A stretch of 64,000 nucleotides of DNA from Anopheles merus (taxonomy: Eukaryota > Arthropoda > Insecta > Diptera > Culicidae), in the NCBI RefSeq assembly GCF_017562075.2, contig NC_054083.1, positions 27,472,058-27,536,057 on the forward strand. Reading direction: 5' to 3'. A program made the translations under genes and the position numbers. Below, one piece after another: positions 12,586 to 24,170 of this stretch. The notes under the pieces were generated by a model that ran no database searches, was not told the DNA's origin, and worked only from the letters and a program-made list of their open reading frames with translations. The stretch's first letter is position 1. Each line of letters starts with the position of its first letter.

Positions 12586-12764
12586 GAGAAGAAGAATAAG
12601 AATGAAAAGAAGACTGAAAAGAAGGAGAAGAAGAAGAAGAAGAAGAAGAAGAAGAAGAAGAAGAAGAAGAAGAAGAAGAAGAAGAAAAAGAAGAAGAAGA
12701 AGAAGAAGAAAAAGAAAAAGAAGAAGAAGAATAAGAAGAAGAAGAAAAAGAAGAAGAAGAAAAG
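12586..12764. repeat. AAG trinucleotide array
   Basis: About 180 bases of (AAG)n with AAA and ATA interruptions. It probably expanded from the AAG-type 3' tail of the adjacent SINE. The arginine/lysine-rich reading frame through it is an artefact. Confidence 0.9.
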
Positions 12765-12973
12765 GAATATATTATATGAGCTTATAAAATGACCTTGGAG
12801 TCTAATGTATTTACTCTGAGATGATTATTTTCCAAAAACCTCAAGAACATATTACTCTCTTGTAGAGCAGACCATACGTAGATGTTTAAGGTTAACTAAT
12901 GAACTTAAAAATCCTTCAAACCATGGACAGGAAACTTATGTCAAACAATATCAATATCTTAACCGTCCAGAGG
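12765..12973. other. Non-coding spacer
   Basis: AT-rich spacer between the AAG array and the TIR element; nothing recognised. Confidence 0.5.
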
Positions 12974-13776
12974 TAGGGGAAAGCGGGGCAAAAAGGATCT
13001 GTTAAGGATTTTGGTCTGTATCTTGTTGTTTAAACCCCTTAACACTGTTATTTTGACGGACATGGTCGAAATGGATCGGACGGAAAATGATCTTACACGA
13101 AATGTCAAATCACATCAAAAACAAAGAGGCAAAATGGGCCACAATATTGGACTTTAGGCTTTGGTCCAAGCTCTTGCATTGCGGTAGAATTGTGAGAGTA
13201 CAGATTTAAGTTTAGCATTAAATCGTTCTGTTCAATAATTCAGTAAAATGCTGGAATATTTCAATAGTTTACGTGTTCTCAGTAATTCATTTATTTACAG
13301 TTTTATTTATGTAAAGCTCGTACATTGTAGAGACCTTAGCTTATACCACAGCCTCATCGTATTGCTCCTGTCAAAACATAAACACCATTTTGCCCCAAGC
13401 TGACACGTCTATTTTGCCCCAAGTGAAGCATTTTACAAACTTTAATATTTTAACAGTATATTAGATTAAAACGGTTACTTTTTTAGATAAATATCATGTG
13501 CCTGGATACACATTCTTTTTTGCTCTAATTATCTGTACAAAAAATATACAAAAGCTTGTTTTTATGACGGTGAAAATTAAATCTTTTTGAGCAAACTTTT
13601 TATTTGCTAGTTTATACACTTATTTTGAAATCTTAGGTTGTGAAACGTTCATGTTTGCCTTGAAACATTGTATTTGATGTTTTTCAATCATAAGAAGTCA
13701 TTATAAACGTGTTAATTTGCCAATAATGCAGGTGACCATTTCGCCCCACCTAACCATTTTGCCCCAGGATCCCCTA
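12974..13776. mobile_element. TIR DNA element with GGGGCAAAA ends, non-autonomous
   Basis: The left end reads TAGGGGAAAGCGGGGCAAAA. The reverse complement of the right end reads TAGGGGATCCTGGGGCAAAA. Both are bounded by TA, as in Tc1/mariner-type target duplications. The internal 0.8 kb has repeated TTTTGCCCC or GGGGCAAAA motifs (for example 13389-13396, 13415-13422 and 13741-13745), and no transposase reading frame is visible. Such ends are common in insect TA-inserting MITEs; I cannot name the family. Confidence 0.7.
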
Positions 13777-13791
13777 CATTCATCACCTACG

Positions 13792-13962
13792 TGGTGCGAA
13801 TAAAATCGGGTGAAATAATGATTTTACTTTGCGAGTCAATTTAAGTGTTTAGTAAAGTCAGTTTAGAATTTCTTTTTATACTGAATAAATCGACCTGAAG
13901 CGTTATCCAAATAATTAAAATGGTGGTTGGTGGCTTTAGACATTTAAATTTAAAATATTAAA
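13792..13962 (+). repeat. 171-bp dispersed repeat, copy 1
   Basis: Begins TGGTGCGAATAAAATCGGG and closely matches copy 2 at 16551-16721 in the same orientation with only scattered substitutions. No terminal inverted repeats or coding capacity were seen. It lies between the TIR element and a SINE relic. Confidence 0.88.
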
Positions 13963-14117
13963 TCAACTCGTACACAATAACAACATGCCCGTCATGAGTT
14001 CAAACCTTGTCATGCGACTAACTATCCTGCTATGGGTAAACCAGCAGATCACTGATAACCAATCCCATTTATGGTATGAGCAAGCCTAGACCGACTGCGA
14101 TTGTTGCGTCTAAAAAG
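13961..14117 (+). mobile_element. Degraded SINE200-like tRNA-derived SINE
   Basis: AACTCGTAC, AACAACATGCCCGTCATG and the box-B-like GAGTTCAAACC are followed by CTAACTATCCTGCTATGG, a GATCACTGA block and CTAGACCGACTGCGATTGTTG. This is the same order as the better copies at 41.5 and 51.6 kb. The 5' head with box A is missing and the tail is decayed, so it is inactive. Confidence 0.75.
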
Positions 14118-16550
14118 TGTATCTTTATTCAATATCTATTTTAAATTAATTTAATCACGACAACCACAACCAAGACCAGTTAATGTTTCATTTAATCTAT
14201 GAAAAACTGGTAACGTTATTCATTATCATGAATTGAGAGTTTGAAACATTGTAATGCTATCCGCTGTCTATACACATAATTTTAATCAGCAATCATTTTG
14301 CCCACGTTCTTCGCAAAACGGTGAAAATTAAGCGACTGCAGACAGTTAAACATCAATACATAAAATCACAGCAGAAAGGGTATGTTAAGTATTTCCCTCA
14401 CACGAGGAACAAGTTTCACTAGTTCCCGCATTATAGACCGAACGTCCACCGTATGGTCAAATCACTGCCTCGCTATCGTTTGGTAGAAAGTCAACGATCA
14501 ATGCTTAGCAGCAGCACGGTAACAGCCACCATTGGACATAAAACCAGAGCAACCTTTTTCCATTCTCCAACACCTACACACAAACGGCAGACGAACAATC
14601 ACGCTCTGAACCACGCGGTGCGGTGTGCTGTCTTCGACCATGTTTGGCCGGAATATCCCTTCTTGTTGCAAAAACCCAACCACCACCGTTGTGCCCGGAC
14701 ATGAAACCGGGGCCGATTTTCCCATCGTGAAACTCAAACACAGTCGAAAAGGGGGGGTAGGCAATCCCGTTTAAATTTCGATCGGCAAAAGGTGACAACG
14801 CACATAACTAGCTGCCGCCGGTCCGTGTTTCGATGGCGATGGCGGGTGGGCGGAAACTCCGTGCAGGGGCGACTGAAGATCCTTCGCTAAACCACAACCA
14901 TCCTCTGGCACGACTTGCTGGCTTATGATAGCGGTGTATCGTTGGACGGTGTTTGGAACGCGTGCCTTTTTTGTCGCCCTTTCTCCAGCGGAACAGCTTC
15001 GACCGTACGAACAGCTCATTTAAGTTGGGAGGGTTTCTTTCGTGCCAGTTCCACCGGAAGACGATCGACAAGAGCCAATTGTCGCGTCGCAGTGATTTCG
15101 TGCAAAACGGGTTGAAACATCCTGCCCATTGGAACTGTCTGCTGGGGGTGTGGGGAGGGTTTTTTTTGGGGACAGTGAAATTGCAGTAATCATCGGCGAA
15201 CGAGCCAAGGTCTGCCCTGGGAGCGTTGTTGGTGTTCCGGGGAAACATTCGACATCCATATGGCGGGGTTTGGTCGCGCAAGATGACACACAGGTTCGGC
15301 GAAATGATGATTGTTCTACAGCATGGTGCACGTCCGGGTAGTTTGCACCATGCAGTTGCTGCACCTGTGCTTGCGAGTCATTGCCATTGAGAGCATAGCA
15401 GGTTGTACTATCACAAGGTTATATCGGGGAAAAGATATGCTTCATTTGATAGTATACAACTGCAGCTTTTCATTTCAATCAGCTTGAAAACGGAATTCGT
15501 TTAATTTCATTAGATAAATTAGTCATATTTTCTCAACTGATTAAATTCATAATCTATCAAGAAACAAATAACTCTTTTCCTTTTTTCTAAAACTCATTTT
15601 GGAAACAATTTTTGAATTTGGAAGTATTTATCAGAACGATCCTAAAGTCTTTTTCCGCCTCCTTTATTCCACCGGAAGTGGCAAACAAAAGCTGAACTTA
15701 ATTTTGCCTACACTTTTCAAAGTTCACCCAAAAGCTAATCGAAGTATGCGAAAGGAAAGGTCGCTGGAAGGAAGGGGGAGCCAGAAAATCAAGTGCTGAC
15801 AATGACAGGAAAAGCTTCATACACACAAAGACATTTATGCAACGAACAAAAAATCCCTCCCGAACCGCCATCCCTCCGAAGAAGCTTGCAACGCACCAGC
15901 AAGACGGCATTAGCATAATGATCTGAGAAAATTAAAATAATTAGGCACGAATTTTCCGACAAATCGGTAACACAGGGCACGGTACCGGAACGATCAGCGA
16001 TTCACGCAGCGGTAGTTGACTGGCAACACGCCCGCCCTACCCAGGAGTGGGATTGAAAAAGACATTGGCTTGCGTCTTGCGCGTAACACCAAACCATAAC
16101 GGTAAGAGCAATGAACGGCACACCAAAGGAATCAGCAAAAGGTTCGCAGTGAAACGTACAGAAGCACAGCGGTAGAACGGTGGATGAGTAAGGGAGGAAA
16201 GGCTCCCAACCAGTACCGTCGTCTTCTGCTTCGTGCGTAAGTTTCCGGCCTTCTGTCTGGCTGCCTGACTGTGCCTGCTGCTTGTGTGCTTTCGTGCGTT
16301 TTCGTCGCTCTCAGCGGATGCTGTAATGAGTATGCTCCACTTTCAATTGCCGTTATCGTCCCGTGGGGGAAGAAACGATCCTTTTAATACCCGCAGGATG
16401 CTTCCAAAAGGGATCCCGGGGGTGGTGGCACATGGGCGATGATATGTTTATGTTTGTCTTTGATTTCATTTCAACCCGAGCTCGGGAAGTGATGAAATAA
16501 TTTTGAAGTTTTAAAAGCATGAAAGGCGAAAAGTTCAAAGGTTCCGCAGA
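14118..16550. other. Non-coding stretch
   Basis: No gene recognised; it holds the hairpin at 15398-15463. Several frames of 80-157 codons occur on both strands between 14.5 and 15.4 kb, mainly because this part is GC-richer with few stops. None shows a domain or splice-bounded structure. Confidence 0.55.
15398..15463. ncRNA. miRNA-precursor-like hairpin (candidate)
   Basis: The 5' arm GCAGGTTGTACTATCA pairs with the 3' arm TGATAGTATACAACTGC. The stem is about 15 bp, with a 1-base bulge on one side and a 2-base bulge on the other. Past an internal loop, a second 6-bp stem (15420-15425 with 15434-15439) closes an 8-base loop. The total of 66 bases is the size of an animal pre-miRNA. It does not match any miRNA I recall; the let-7-like look of one arm is partial. 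Either strand could be transcribed. Hairpins of this size also arise by chance. Confidence 0.25.
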
Positions 16551-16721
16551 TGGTGCGAATAAAATCGGGTGAAATAATGATTTTACTTTGCGAGTCAATT
16601 TGAGTGTTTAGTAAAGTCAGTTTAGAATTTATTTTTATTCTGAATAAATCGACCTGAAACGTTATCCAAACAATTAAAACGGTGGTTGGTGGCCTTAGAC
16701 ATTTAAATTTAAAATACTAAA
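16551..16721 (+). repeat. 171-bp dispersed repeat, copy 2
   Basis: Same orientation and nearly the same sequence as 13792-13962. Unlike copy 1, it is not followed by a SINE relic: similarity ends at the AAAATACTAA segment. The two end points therefore bracket the unit. Confidence 0.88.
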
Positions 16722-18559
16722 CCAGCATTAGGTCCCCTATGTACAAGAAAATACTCCTAAATGTATGCAATCTGCATCACAACCGATCGTTTTCTTACAA
16801 CTCACTATAACATCCACGATCCCAAATATTTATGATCTTAGTTCTTGTAAAAGTTACACCAAGAAATTCCTTTTAGTTGTAACCCAATTATTATCCACTT
16901 CAAATTCTTCCCGTCGCGCGAATACTTGCTAGCAAGTCGTCAATGCTTTTATCTCTCTTTGTGGCCAACAAATAGCCTGCCGCAAACATGTGTACGAAAC
17001 TTCTAATGGCGAAAAGATCTAACAAAACGCAAAAGCAAATATCGTAACCTTCCGACCCGACAGCATTTGCCTTCCTGCTCAAGATTCCTCCTAATCCTTC
17101 CCAAACCCATCATTCCACGGAAAACCGAGAACCCAGCAGCAAGACAAACATCCAGCACAGTGCACACCACCCTAATGTGGAGAGCAAACTTTTATTAATG
17201 ATAACTCGTCCCCATTCGTCATTAATGGACTCGAATTGAATAAATATCATTCCGAGAAACTATCGCTGGCACGCTAAACTTTTTCCCAGCGTTATCACAT
17301 TCTCCTTTTCGTGTATCGATGCAAGGCATATCGAAAACCGATCATCCAAAGCACATTTACTTACATTTACCCTGTGGGAGGGAAACTTTGGCTTTAGCAC
17401 ACACACAGCACATTCTCCTACTGGATGGGAAAGCACTCTGGGTGGAGAAAGTGCGAAGATGTGGTTGAGAGTGACGTGAATAAAGCGTCGGAAAACCCCC
17501 ATGTCCTTGGTTCGAAGGGGGTGGAGGAAGTTTTCCTTCCACCCTTACACTTCTTCGCCGGCAGCATACACAACCGTACGCGTCGAGTTTATCCCATGAG
17601 GTAGGCCGGGTCGATGGTGTGGTGGCTTACGCCAAAACTTTGATACTTCATTTACATCATTAGAGTGAATTTTTGGACTATCGCTGGCTAGAACGCTTCA
17701 TCCATTCGTGTGGGGGAATGAAGATCGCGAGCGCCCCGGCCAGGATGCAAAGCATTTAAACCTACGGAAGGGGACGCATAGGACGTGACGGGCGAAATGG
17801 GGAATAGGGGATGAAAAATCGACTCTGTCCGGTTCACCAATCAATCATCTCAAGATGCGTTACGAGAGGGCTTCTGAACGATATGAAGCTACTTAAAGTG
17901 GTGGGCCCATCGTTAGCGTTTCGGTCTCCGGTCACGAGAGCGTGCTGTAGCGATTTCCCCGCCAAACGTGGCTCTCTCCGGTTTGCTGCCGTGCGGTATT
18001 GCTTCTCACGCACCCGCACGAGCGCAATGCCATGAGCGAGAGAACCGGTTCGGCAATCGGAACACCGTCGGGAAAGCATTCGCGTACGAGACCGATTGGC
18101 TGAATACCGACTGCAATAGATGATTCGGATTGGAAACGTTAACTATTATAATTTTGCCGTATTTTTAAATAAAATTTACTATACAACTTCTAGGATGATC
18201 TATAAAAACTAGAAATAACAACGTAATCTTAAAATGAAAAAAAATGGAAAATTCTGAAAAAGTTTTAAGAGTTTAATAAGTTCTAAGGAAGGAACTAAGT
18301 ATTTCAAAAAGAATTTTATATTCTTTTCCAATCCTATTCACTGTTTAATTAATATTTAAAGGATTTTTGGTAGAGAAGTGTAAATTTTATGTAAAACATT
18401 TTTTTCTCATTCATTTAATACCATATTTTTTTAAAACTACTTAAGAAACTGTTAAAGCATAATTATACTTCATAATTATATCATTTAGTTCTTCTAAATA
18501 ATTTTTCAATATATTTTCTTATACGTCAAAACACCCTTCAACCCGTATTTTAAAAACGC
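16722..18559. other. Non-coding stretch
   Basis: No gene recognised. 17188-17250 has several TAAT and ATAAATATCATT elements that could be homeodomain sites. 18120-18540 is strongly AT-rich. The switch from AT-rich to GC-rich sequence near 18.55 kb marks the left edge of the promoter-like region. Confidence 0.5.
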
Positions 18560-19310
18560 TCCGTGTACATTACAACTGCAGTGTGTATGCTGCCAATCGA
18601 GGCAACCGAGCACGAACGCACACAAAACCGGACCGACCGACCGAAATTGCGTCGCTAGTGGTTACACTTAGTGCATCTCTGCGCGTCGTCCCGTACGGCC
18701 GTGTCTGTGAAGGTGTGTGCTTTACGTAGCGAAGCGTTTCGCTTTTCGGTGTGTGTTTTAGCGTAGACCGCCTCGACGTCGCTAACCCATCAGTGGCAAA
18801 GGTGTGTGTTTCGGTGAGCCATCTAGTTAGCTTTGCATTTAATTACAACCTGCAAACAAGTGTTTCCTGCGTGACAGAGCAAAAGAAGCGTGACAGAGTC
18901 CAGATGCTTTTTTGTCGTTTTGTAAAGTAAAAAAGGGAATTCTTTCTGTGTGCAGTCAGTCCAGTCAGTACAGTACAGTCAGTGCCTTTTATGGAAGGAT
19001 TCGAAAGCCAGATGTGACACAACGGTCTGTCGAGGCCACCGTAACCACTCAAGCCGTCCTTGATTGTTTTCTCATAAACCCGCACGAACGGGCGAGCGAA
19101 GGAAACCGCGTGCACCGGAAGGAAGCTTCACGCTTCCGGTAACTGTGGAGGAAAATAATAGCACGCGTGCATTGTGCCTGCGAGGACACACACTGAATTC
19201 CTTCGACATTTGTGATCGTGCGGCACGTTTTGGTGGGGCGAAACTTTCGAAACTTTGCACCCCCGCCACCGGTCACGGCTTTATGATTTATTAGACGTTG
19301 TGTACTCTGC

Positions 19311-19379
<69 letters not shown>

Positions 19380-19859
19380 TGTGTGTATGTGTATGTGTGA
19401 AAGGCGAATGTGTATGTGTGAGCAATGAAGTGCGTGTGCATGATTGTGGGCATTTATTGGCATTGAATTGTGTGTTCCAGCACAATGGGAATTGATGTTG
19501 TTGTGATTGTGTGAGTTCGCGACACCGGTGTACATAAATAAGCTAGCAGAAGCCAAGTCGCAAGTTGCGAACGGGAATGAAAGTTGGCCCAACTGTGCAG
19601 GCTGTATTTGTTGCTGATGCCGTATTGTGCGACAATGAAAGAAATTACAAACAAGTGGAATACGCGCGATGAAGCTGCAGTGAACACAATCGGACGCACA
19701 CTTCTTTTGTAGCAATCACGAGGAATACAAGGGAGTCGCAATTGTTACCATTTTTGTTCTGTTTCGTTTTCGTTTCTGTCACAGCTGCATCAGTGGTTGG
19801 CGTTTTGGAGTGTGTGTGTGTATAGCTGAAAAAATATATAAATAATCTTGAATATTAAG
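18560..19859 (+). promoter_or_regulatory. Candidate promoter and 5' untranslated exon
   Basis: A CG-containing, ACCGACCGACCG-bearing stretch follows abruptly on AT-rich DNA. Three arthropod initiator-like TCAGT motifs lie at 18956, 18965 and 18979, with no TATA box. The segment ends in ATTAAG followed by GTAAGC (19860-19865), a good donor. A pyrimidine-rich run ending TGTCACAG at 19784 offers an alternative acceptor, giving a 75-base internal exon (19785-19859). Many short ATG frames argue against coding function. Inference: an alternative first exon of the + strand gene at 63.5 kb, or of an unknown transcript. Confidence 0.35.
19315..19400. repeat. GT microsatellite
   Basis: (GT)n is uninterrupted to 19372 and then broken by TATG units. 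The histidine/threonine-rich minus-strand frames here are repeat artefacts. Confidence 0.92.
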
Positions 19860-19865
19860 GTAAGC

Positions 19866-21436
19866 AGACGTCGTTTTTAAATGGATTCTATTTAAGCTAC
19901 TCACGAAAGCTGTTCTTCTAGGTTCTTAGTCATACTAAACACGCTACAGTTACCAAAAGAATTATTTCTATCATAACACGCATACTTTTAAATTGAATCC
20001 GTTTGAGTAAGAAGTTTTCAAACTTTTATTTTAAATAATCAACTACTATCCTACACCAAGTCAAATGAGTTTCGCCATCACCTACAGTGGAAAGTTCCGC
20101 ATAATCTCTGGCGTGCAGATGTTGGTCTGTTTTTTAGTGTTCTCACTTTCCATTTGTCTGCGCTTCCCTGGTGCACGTGTCTGTTTTGCTCGTCGGGCTT
20201 TGCCCTTAATGTGAGTTTGATTTGCATCCTTTTTGGCAGTGTGAAAATACACCTAGACAAACATCCTGTCGTCGGCTACGATATGCTACCCCACACGTCA
20301 TCGCGCTTATCTAGCGCACTACACCTGCTCACCAGTACTGTGCGCGACTGTTCTCTCTTCACGCTGATATCTGCAAAGCATAGATAGAGAGAGAGAGGGA
20401 AAAAACACAATTTTGTAATAAATCGCATTCCATCCTATCGCTCGTTCGGGGTCGGTAAATCGAGAATGTCGTAGAAGTTGCCGCCGTCGGTCCCATAATT
20501 GTCTTGCGATGGCCCGCGGCAGTACGGCAGTACGAAAAAGCACTCGAGGTTATCAACAAACGGGCTCCGAAGGGTACACCAACACCGATACGATTCAGTG
20601 CGCTGTGCGTGGGGGCACCAACACCACCACTACGCACACCGTATTGAATGTCGATCGGTCGTTTGATCATGCTCGAGCCGTAATCATTGCTGAGGCGAGA
20701 TGTTGATGGTTAGGAGCTACTAACCCTTGGGGGTGTATCAGCTTCTTTGCTACGTCAATGTTGATTGTTCATGTTGATGTGACATTGTTCATGCATCATA
20801 TTATTATAGTTTGCATTATTTTTAGAGATTTTGGATCCTTTGAGTGTCTTATTGCCTCTTATTTGTTGTAGTAATTTAAAAAAATATTTGTTTAAGCTGG
20901 ACAAGGCAGAGGCTGGAACTAATGGATGAATTTGGTGGAAAAGCTGTTTGTCTGATTAGAATTGCTTTATGTCTGTCAAGTGTAATGTTACTTATGAAAT
21001 GATAGCTGTCCTAAGCAAAAGCTTTATTTCTTATTTTGTAATTCAAACTACTATTATTTTCCAAAATTTTCACACCTAATTGAGAGTTTCTTTGTCGTCA
21101 TAGATTTCGTTGATTTCGACAATGAAACAACTTAATATTGTCCTATTTTGCGTTTTCCAAGTGTTGTAAAACATCGTTTGAAATGGTTTTTATTTAATAT
21201 TTTTGAAAAAAAATAAACTGTTGACAAATTTATCGACATATACTTCTATTGTATTTCAATAGAACATTTATAAACAGAAATGTACTAACCTGATCGAGCA
21301 TGAAAGGCTCACATGATTTGGGTTGAGATTTTTGGCATAGAAATTTTTAAATAAGTCGGTTGAGTCTTATAAGTCCTTCATAAGAGACATAAGTTATTTC
21401 CAATCCTTTCAATCGTAAAAACGTTCAGTGGTACAT
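19866..21436. other. Non-coding stretch
   Basis: No gene recognised. It follows a candidate donor, so it may be the start of an intron. 20.7-21.4 kb is AT-rich. Confidence 0.5.
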
Positions 21437-21527
21437 TTCTTTTTAATTTTTTTTATTTATTCAGGAGTAACGGTCCAAAAAGACCGTATTGCTTAAGAGT
21501 AGAAAATACAAAGTTCTTTTTAATTTT
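21437..21527 (-). mobile_element. 5'-truncated retroposon tail with 14-bp target duplication
   Basis: TTCTTTTTAATTTT occurs at 21437-21450 and again at 21514-21527. The 63 bases between, read on the minus strand, end in a hairpin (ACGGTC, loop, GACCGT) followed by an AATAAATAAAAA tail. This is the pattern of a severely truncated non-LTR retrotransposon or SINE inserted by target-primed reverse transcription. The direct repeat is low in complexity, which lowers certainty. Confidence 0.5.
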
Positions 21528-22114
21528 AATGATACTAAAAAGATCATGATATAAGCGTTCAATGTGACAGTTATGTTTTAAAAAAATAAGGAAACAAAGT
21601 AAAAATATGTATGCCACAAAACACAAGCTTGCAAAAAATCTGCAACTGAAAACACATTTAAAAATCCAAGCTAATAACGCTCACACATTGTTCGCAGAGT
21701 TGTATTACATATAATTTTTACAATTATTTAATTTTGTATTTTGAATACTTTGTTAAGACTTATTTGCCTCGCCAACGACGAAATGATAACGAAGGGTTTA
21801 TACGAGATTTGTGCATTACTGCTACATTTAGCCGCGAGGTTCCATCCGAATGAATCGCTCGTTTCTTGGCTCGCACTCTGTGTTTGTGTGTGTGTATTGA
21901 GTGTCGGTGATGGAGACGGCGTTTTATGTTTTTTTTTTGCGCGTTGCCGTTGTCTCTTGCTTTGCCCCACCACGCCATGTATTCCATTTACGGCCTGATG
22001 CGCTCGCAGCTCCGGTAACCTTCCGTAAGGCCCGCCGCCCGCCCAACCGGATTCTCCATCCGGAGGCACCCCTCCCGCACGCCATTAAATCTGAATCGGC
22101 GATCGACGTAAAAG

Positions 22115-22168
22115 CATTCCCACCACCACCACCACCTCCGTCATCATCATCATCATCATCATCATCAT
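22115..22168. repeat. CCA and TCA trinucleotide arrays
   Basis: Adjacent short (CCA)n and (TCA)n runs, which produce serine/proline- or aspartate/glycine-rich artefact frames. Confidence 0.88.
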
Positions 22169-24133
22169 CCCCTATTCTACCACCTTTGAAATCGAGACGG
22201 TCTTCAAAGAGAGACGGACAGAGAGCGAGCGCACAGAAGAAAAAAAACGTTGGCCGCAATTTTGGGAGTGCGCGAAAATGGTTTGTGCGGTGTTTGTTTG
22301 GGTGTTGTTTGTATCCATCATCGGTTGGGGAGTCATCGAAGCCGTTGTTTGGGTGGCCTTACCACCACCACTACCAACGTTTCGACGATCCCCACCCCAG
22401 GCCCGTGTGCGCTCTGTGCCCGGAACAAGTTTTGGCCCAGGTTTCACGCGCGAATTGTACGAACAGTAAGGCCTCAACCAAACTGTCAAAAAGTGATTAG
22501 CCAGGAAAGTTTAGAAAACCCCAAAAACCACAACCGCGCAGCGAATGAACGGAACAGGGCCGAATGAACGGAAAAGTTTATTGCCAACAAGATTAGCAGA
22601 AGGGCTGGCAGCAATGAATCACTCAATGAAAATGGTGCATTGCAATAATGGGTTTACGTCATCTCGCCGCGATCGAATGATCGAATGGTTTGAATTGCCC
22701 GGGGGTGTAACGAACGCTTGTTGTGTTCCAATATATTTCAATCGAACGCTTGTCAATGCTTGCAACCAGAATGAAGCAATTTTGTAGAATATCCTTTGTA
22801 TGTTATAAGTATTTTTAGTTTATTTAGCTTTTTATAACAACTTGCATACGTCTGACTTTAATTAAATTAATTATTCTCCCCCCATTATACCCCCACGGTT
22901 CGCTTTGCTTCATCTGCAACCCGCTAGCGAATTACTATTTCATATTTTCTTGTCCAGCCAAACAAAAGCACCTTCCCTATGGGTAGCCATTTTAATTTAT
23001 TTGTTTAATATACCAATTAGTGGATTATGGGCTTAAATGAGTAATCATCAAACGGTTCGCTCGGTGGGCGGGTGCTCTTATGCGGCGTGGGTAACCTCGA
23101 AATTAACACCATGAACTACGGTTATGTTTTACCTCACGTTTACTGCCTCATCCACCCCAACGGAGCGGGTGGCAAAAAACTAACCCTCCCATCTTGCCGG
23201 ACTCGGGCGTCATAATTTCATACCGATCGGTATGAAAAAAGCGCCCTTTTCTCTCTCTCTCTCTCTCGTTTTGCCTAACACGTTCCCCACCATCCAGGTT
23301 GCATATAAAACTGGATTATAAACTTGCCACGTGTTTCTAATTCGATTAGCTCTGGCGGAGCTACTGCATAAGCGTAAACAGCCCCAGTGGGAGAGAGAGT
23401 GTATGTGGGTTGAAAAGTTGATCCCTCATAAGCGGGAAGCAGATGGGAATGATGATGCAGCGAGAGTAAAATTAGATCGACATTGCATACGGTTTGGGAG
23501 AGGGGGGATTGTTTACTCCCCAGTGCGACAGTAGATAAATTTGTACCGATTGGAAAATCGTGGGAAACTGTTAAATAAGTATTTGTTTTTTAATGATTCG
23601 TAAAACGCTTTTGCAACACCTGTAAGACGAAATACATAAGTTAGAAAATTGTGCCAATTATACAGGTTTATAATTCTGATATTTACATCACCCTATCGGA
23701 AGGAATATTGTTACTATCAATTGTACTTTAAAATATTTAAATGGCTCATTTTGAACCTGAAACAGTTCTAAAAACATACACGAACATGTGTCTTTATTTT
23801 TCGTATTCTTTCCTGACTCACCATGTGAAGCATTTAGATAAAAGCTACCTGGAACCATTTTCATCTAACTAAATGCCCCTTTTTGTCTAGCGCTTTCATT
23901 AGCCTAGCGTTTTTTGTTGTCGTTTGTCTATCTTGCATTGACCAAAACTCTAAACAGTCCACCAAAAAAGCCCTGCTCGGTGGAAAATCTGCTCTGCATG
24001 GTACACCAGCAAACACCTGCTTCCGAGAGTGTCGCAAGAAAACCGGCGCAAGATTCCTCACCAGAAACTGTGTCCCCTCACCCCATCGGGTGTGTAGCTG
24101 CATGCATATTTGATGCACCTTTTTATGAGCACT

Positions 24134-24168
<35 letters not shown>
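24134..24168. repeat. GCA trinucleotide array
   Basis: About 12 uninterrupted AGC/GCA units. The poly-alanine stretch in the minus-strand frame comes from this and is not evidence of a gene. Confidence 0.9.

Positions 24169-24170
<2 letters not shown>

Noticed and set aside
12572..12787. Arginine/lysine-rich 71-codon frame
   Set aside because: It is produced by the AAG array.
15391..15412. Resemblance of the hairpin 5' arm to let-7
   Set aside because: let-7 is perfectly conserved in insects; this sequence differs throughout the seed region, so only a generic hairpin call is kept.
23295..23330. CATATAAAACT as a TATA promoter after a CT tract
   Set aside because: No initiator at the right distance and no downstream exon or ORF of note.
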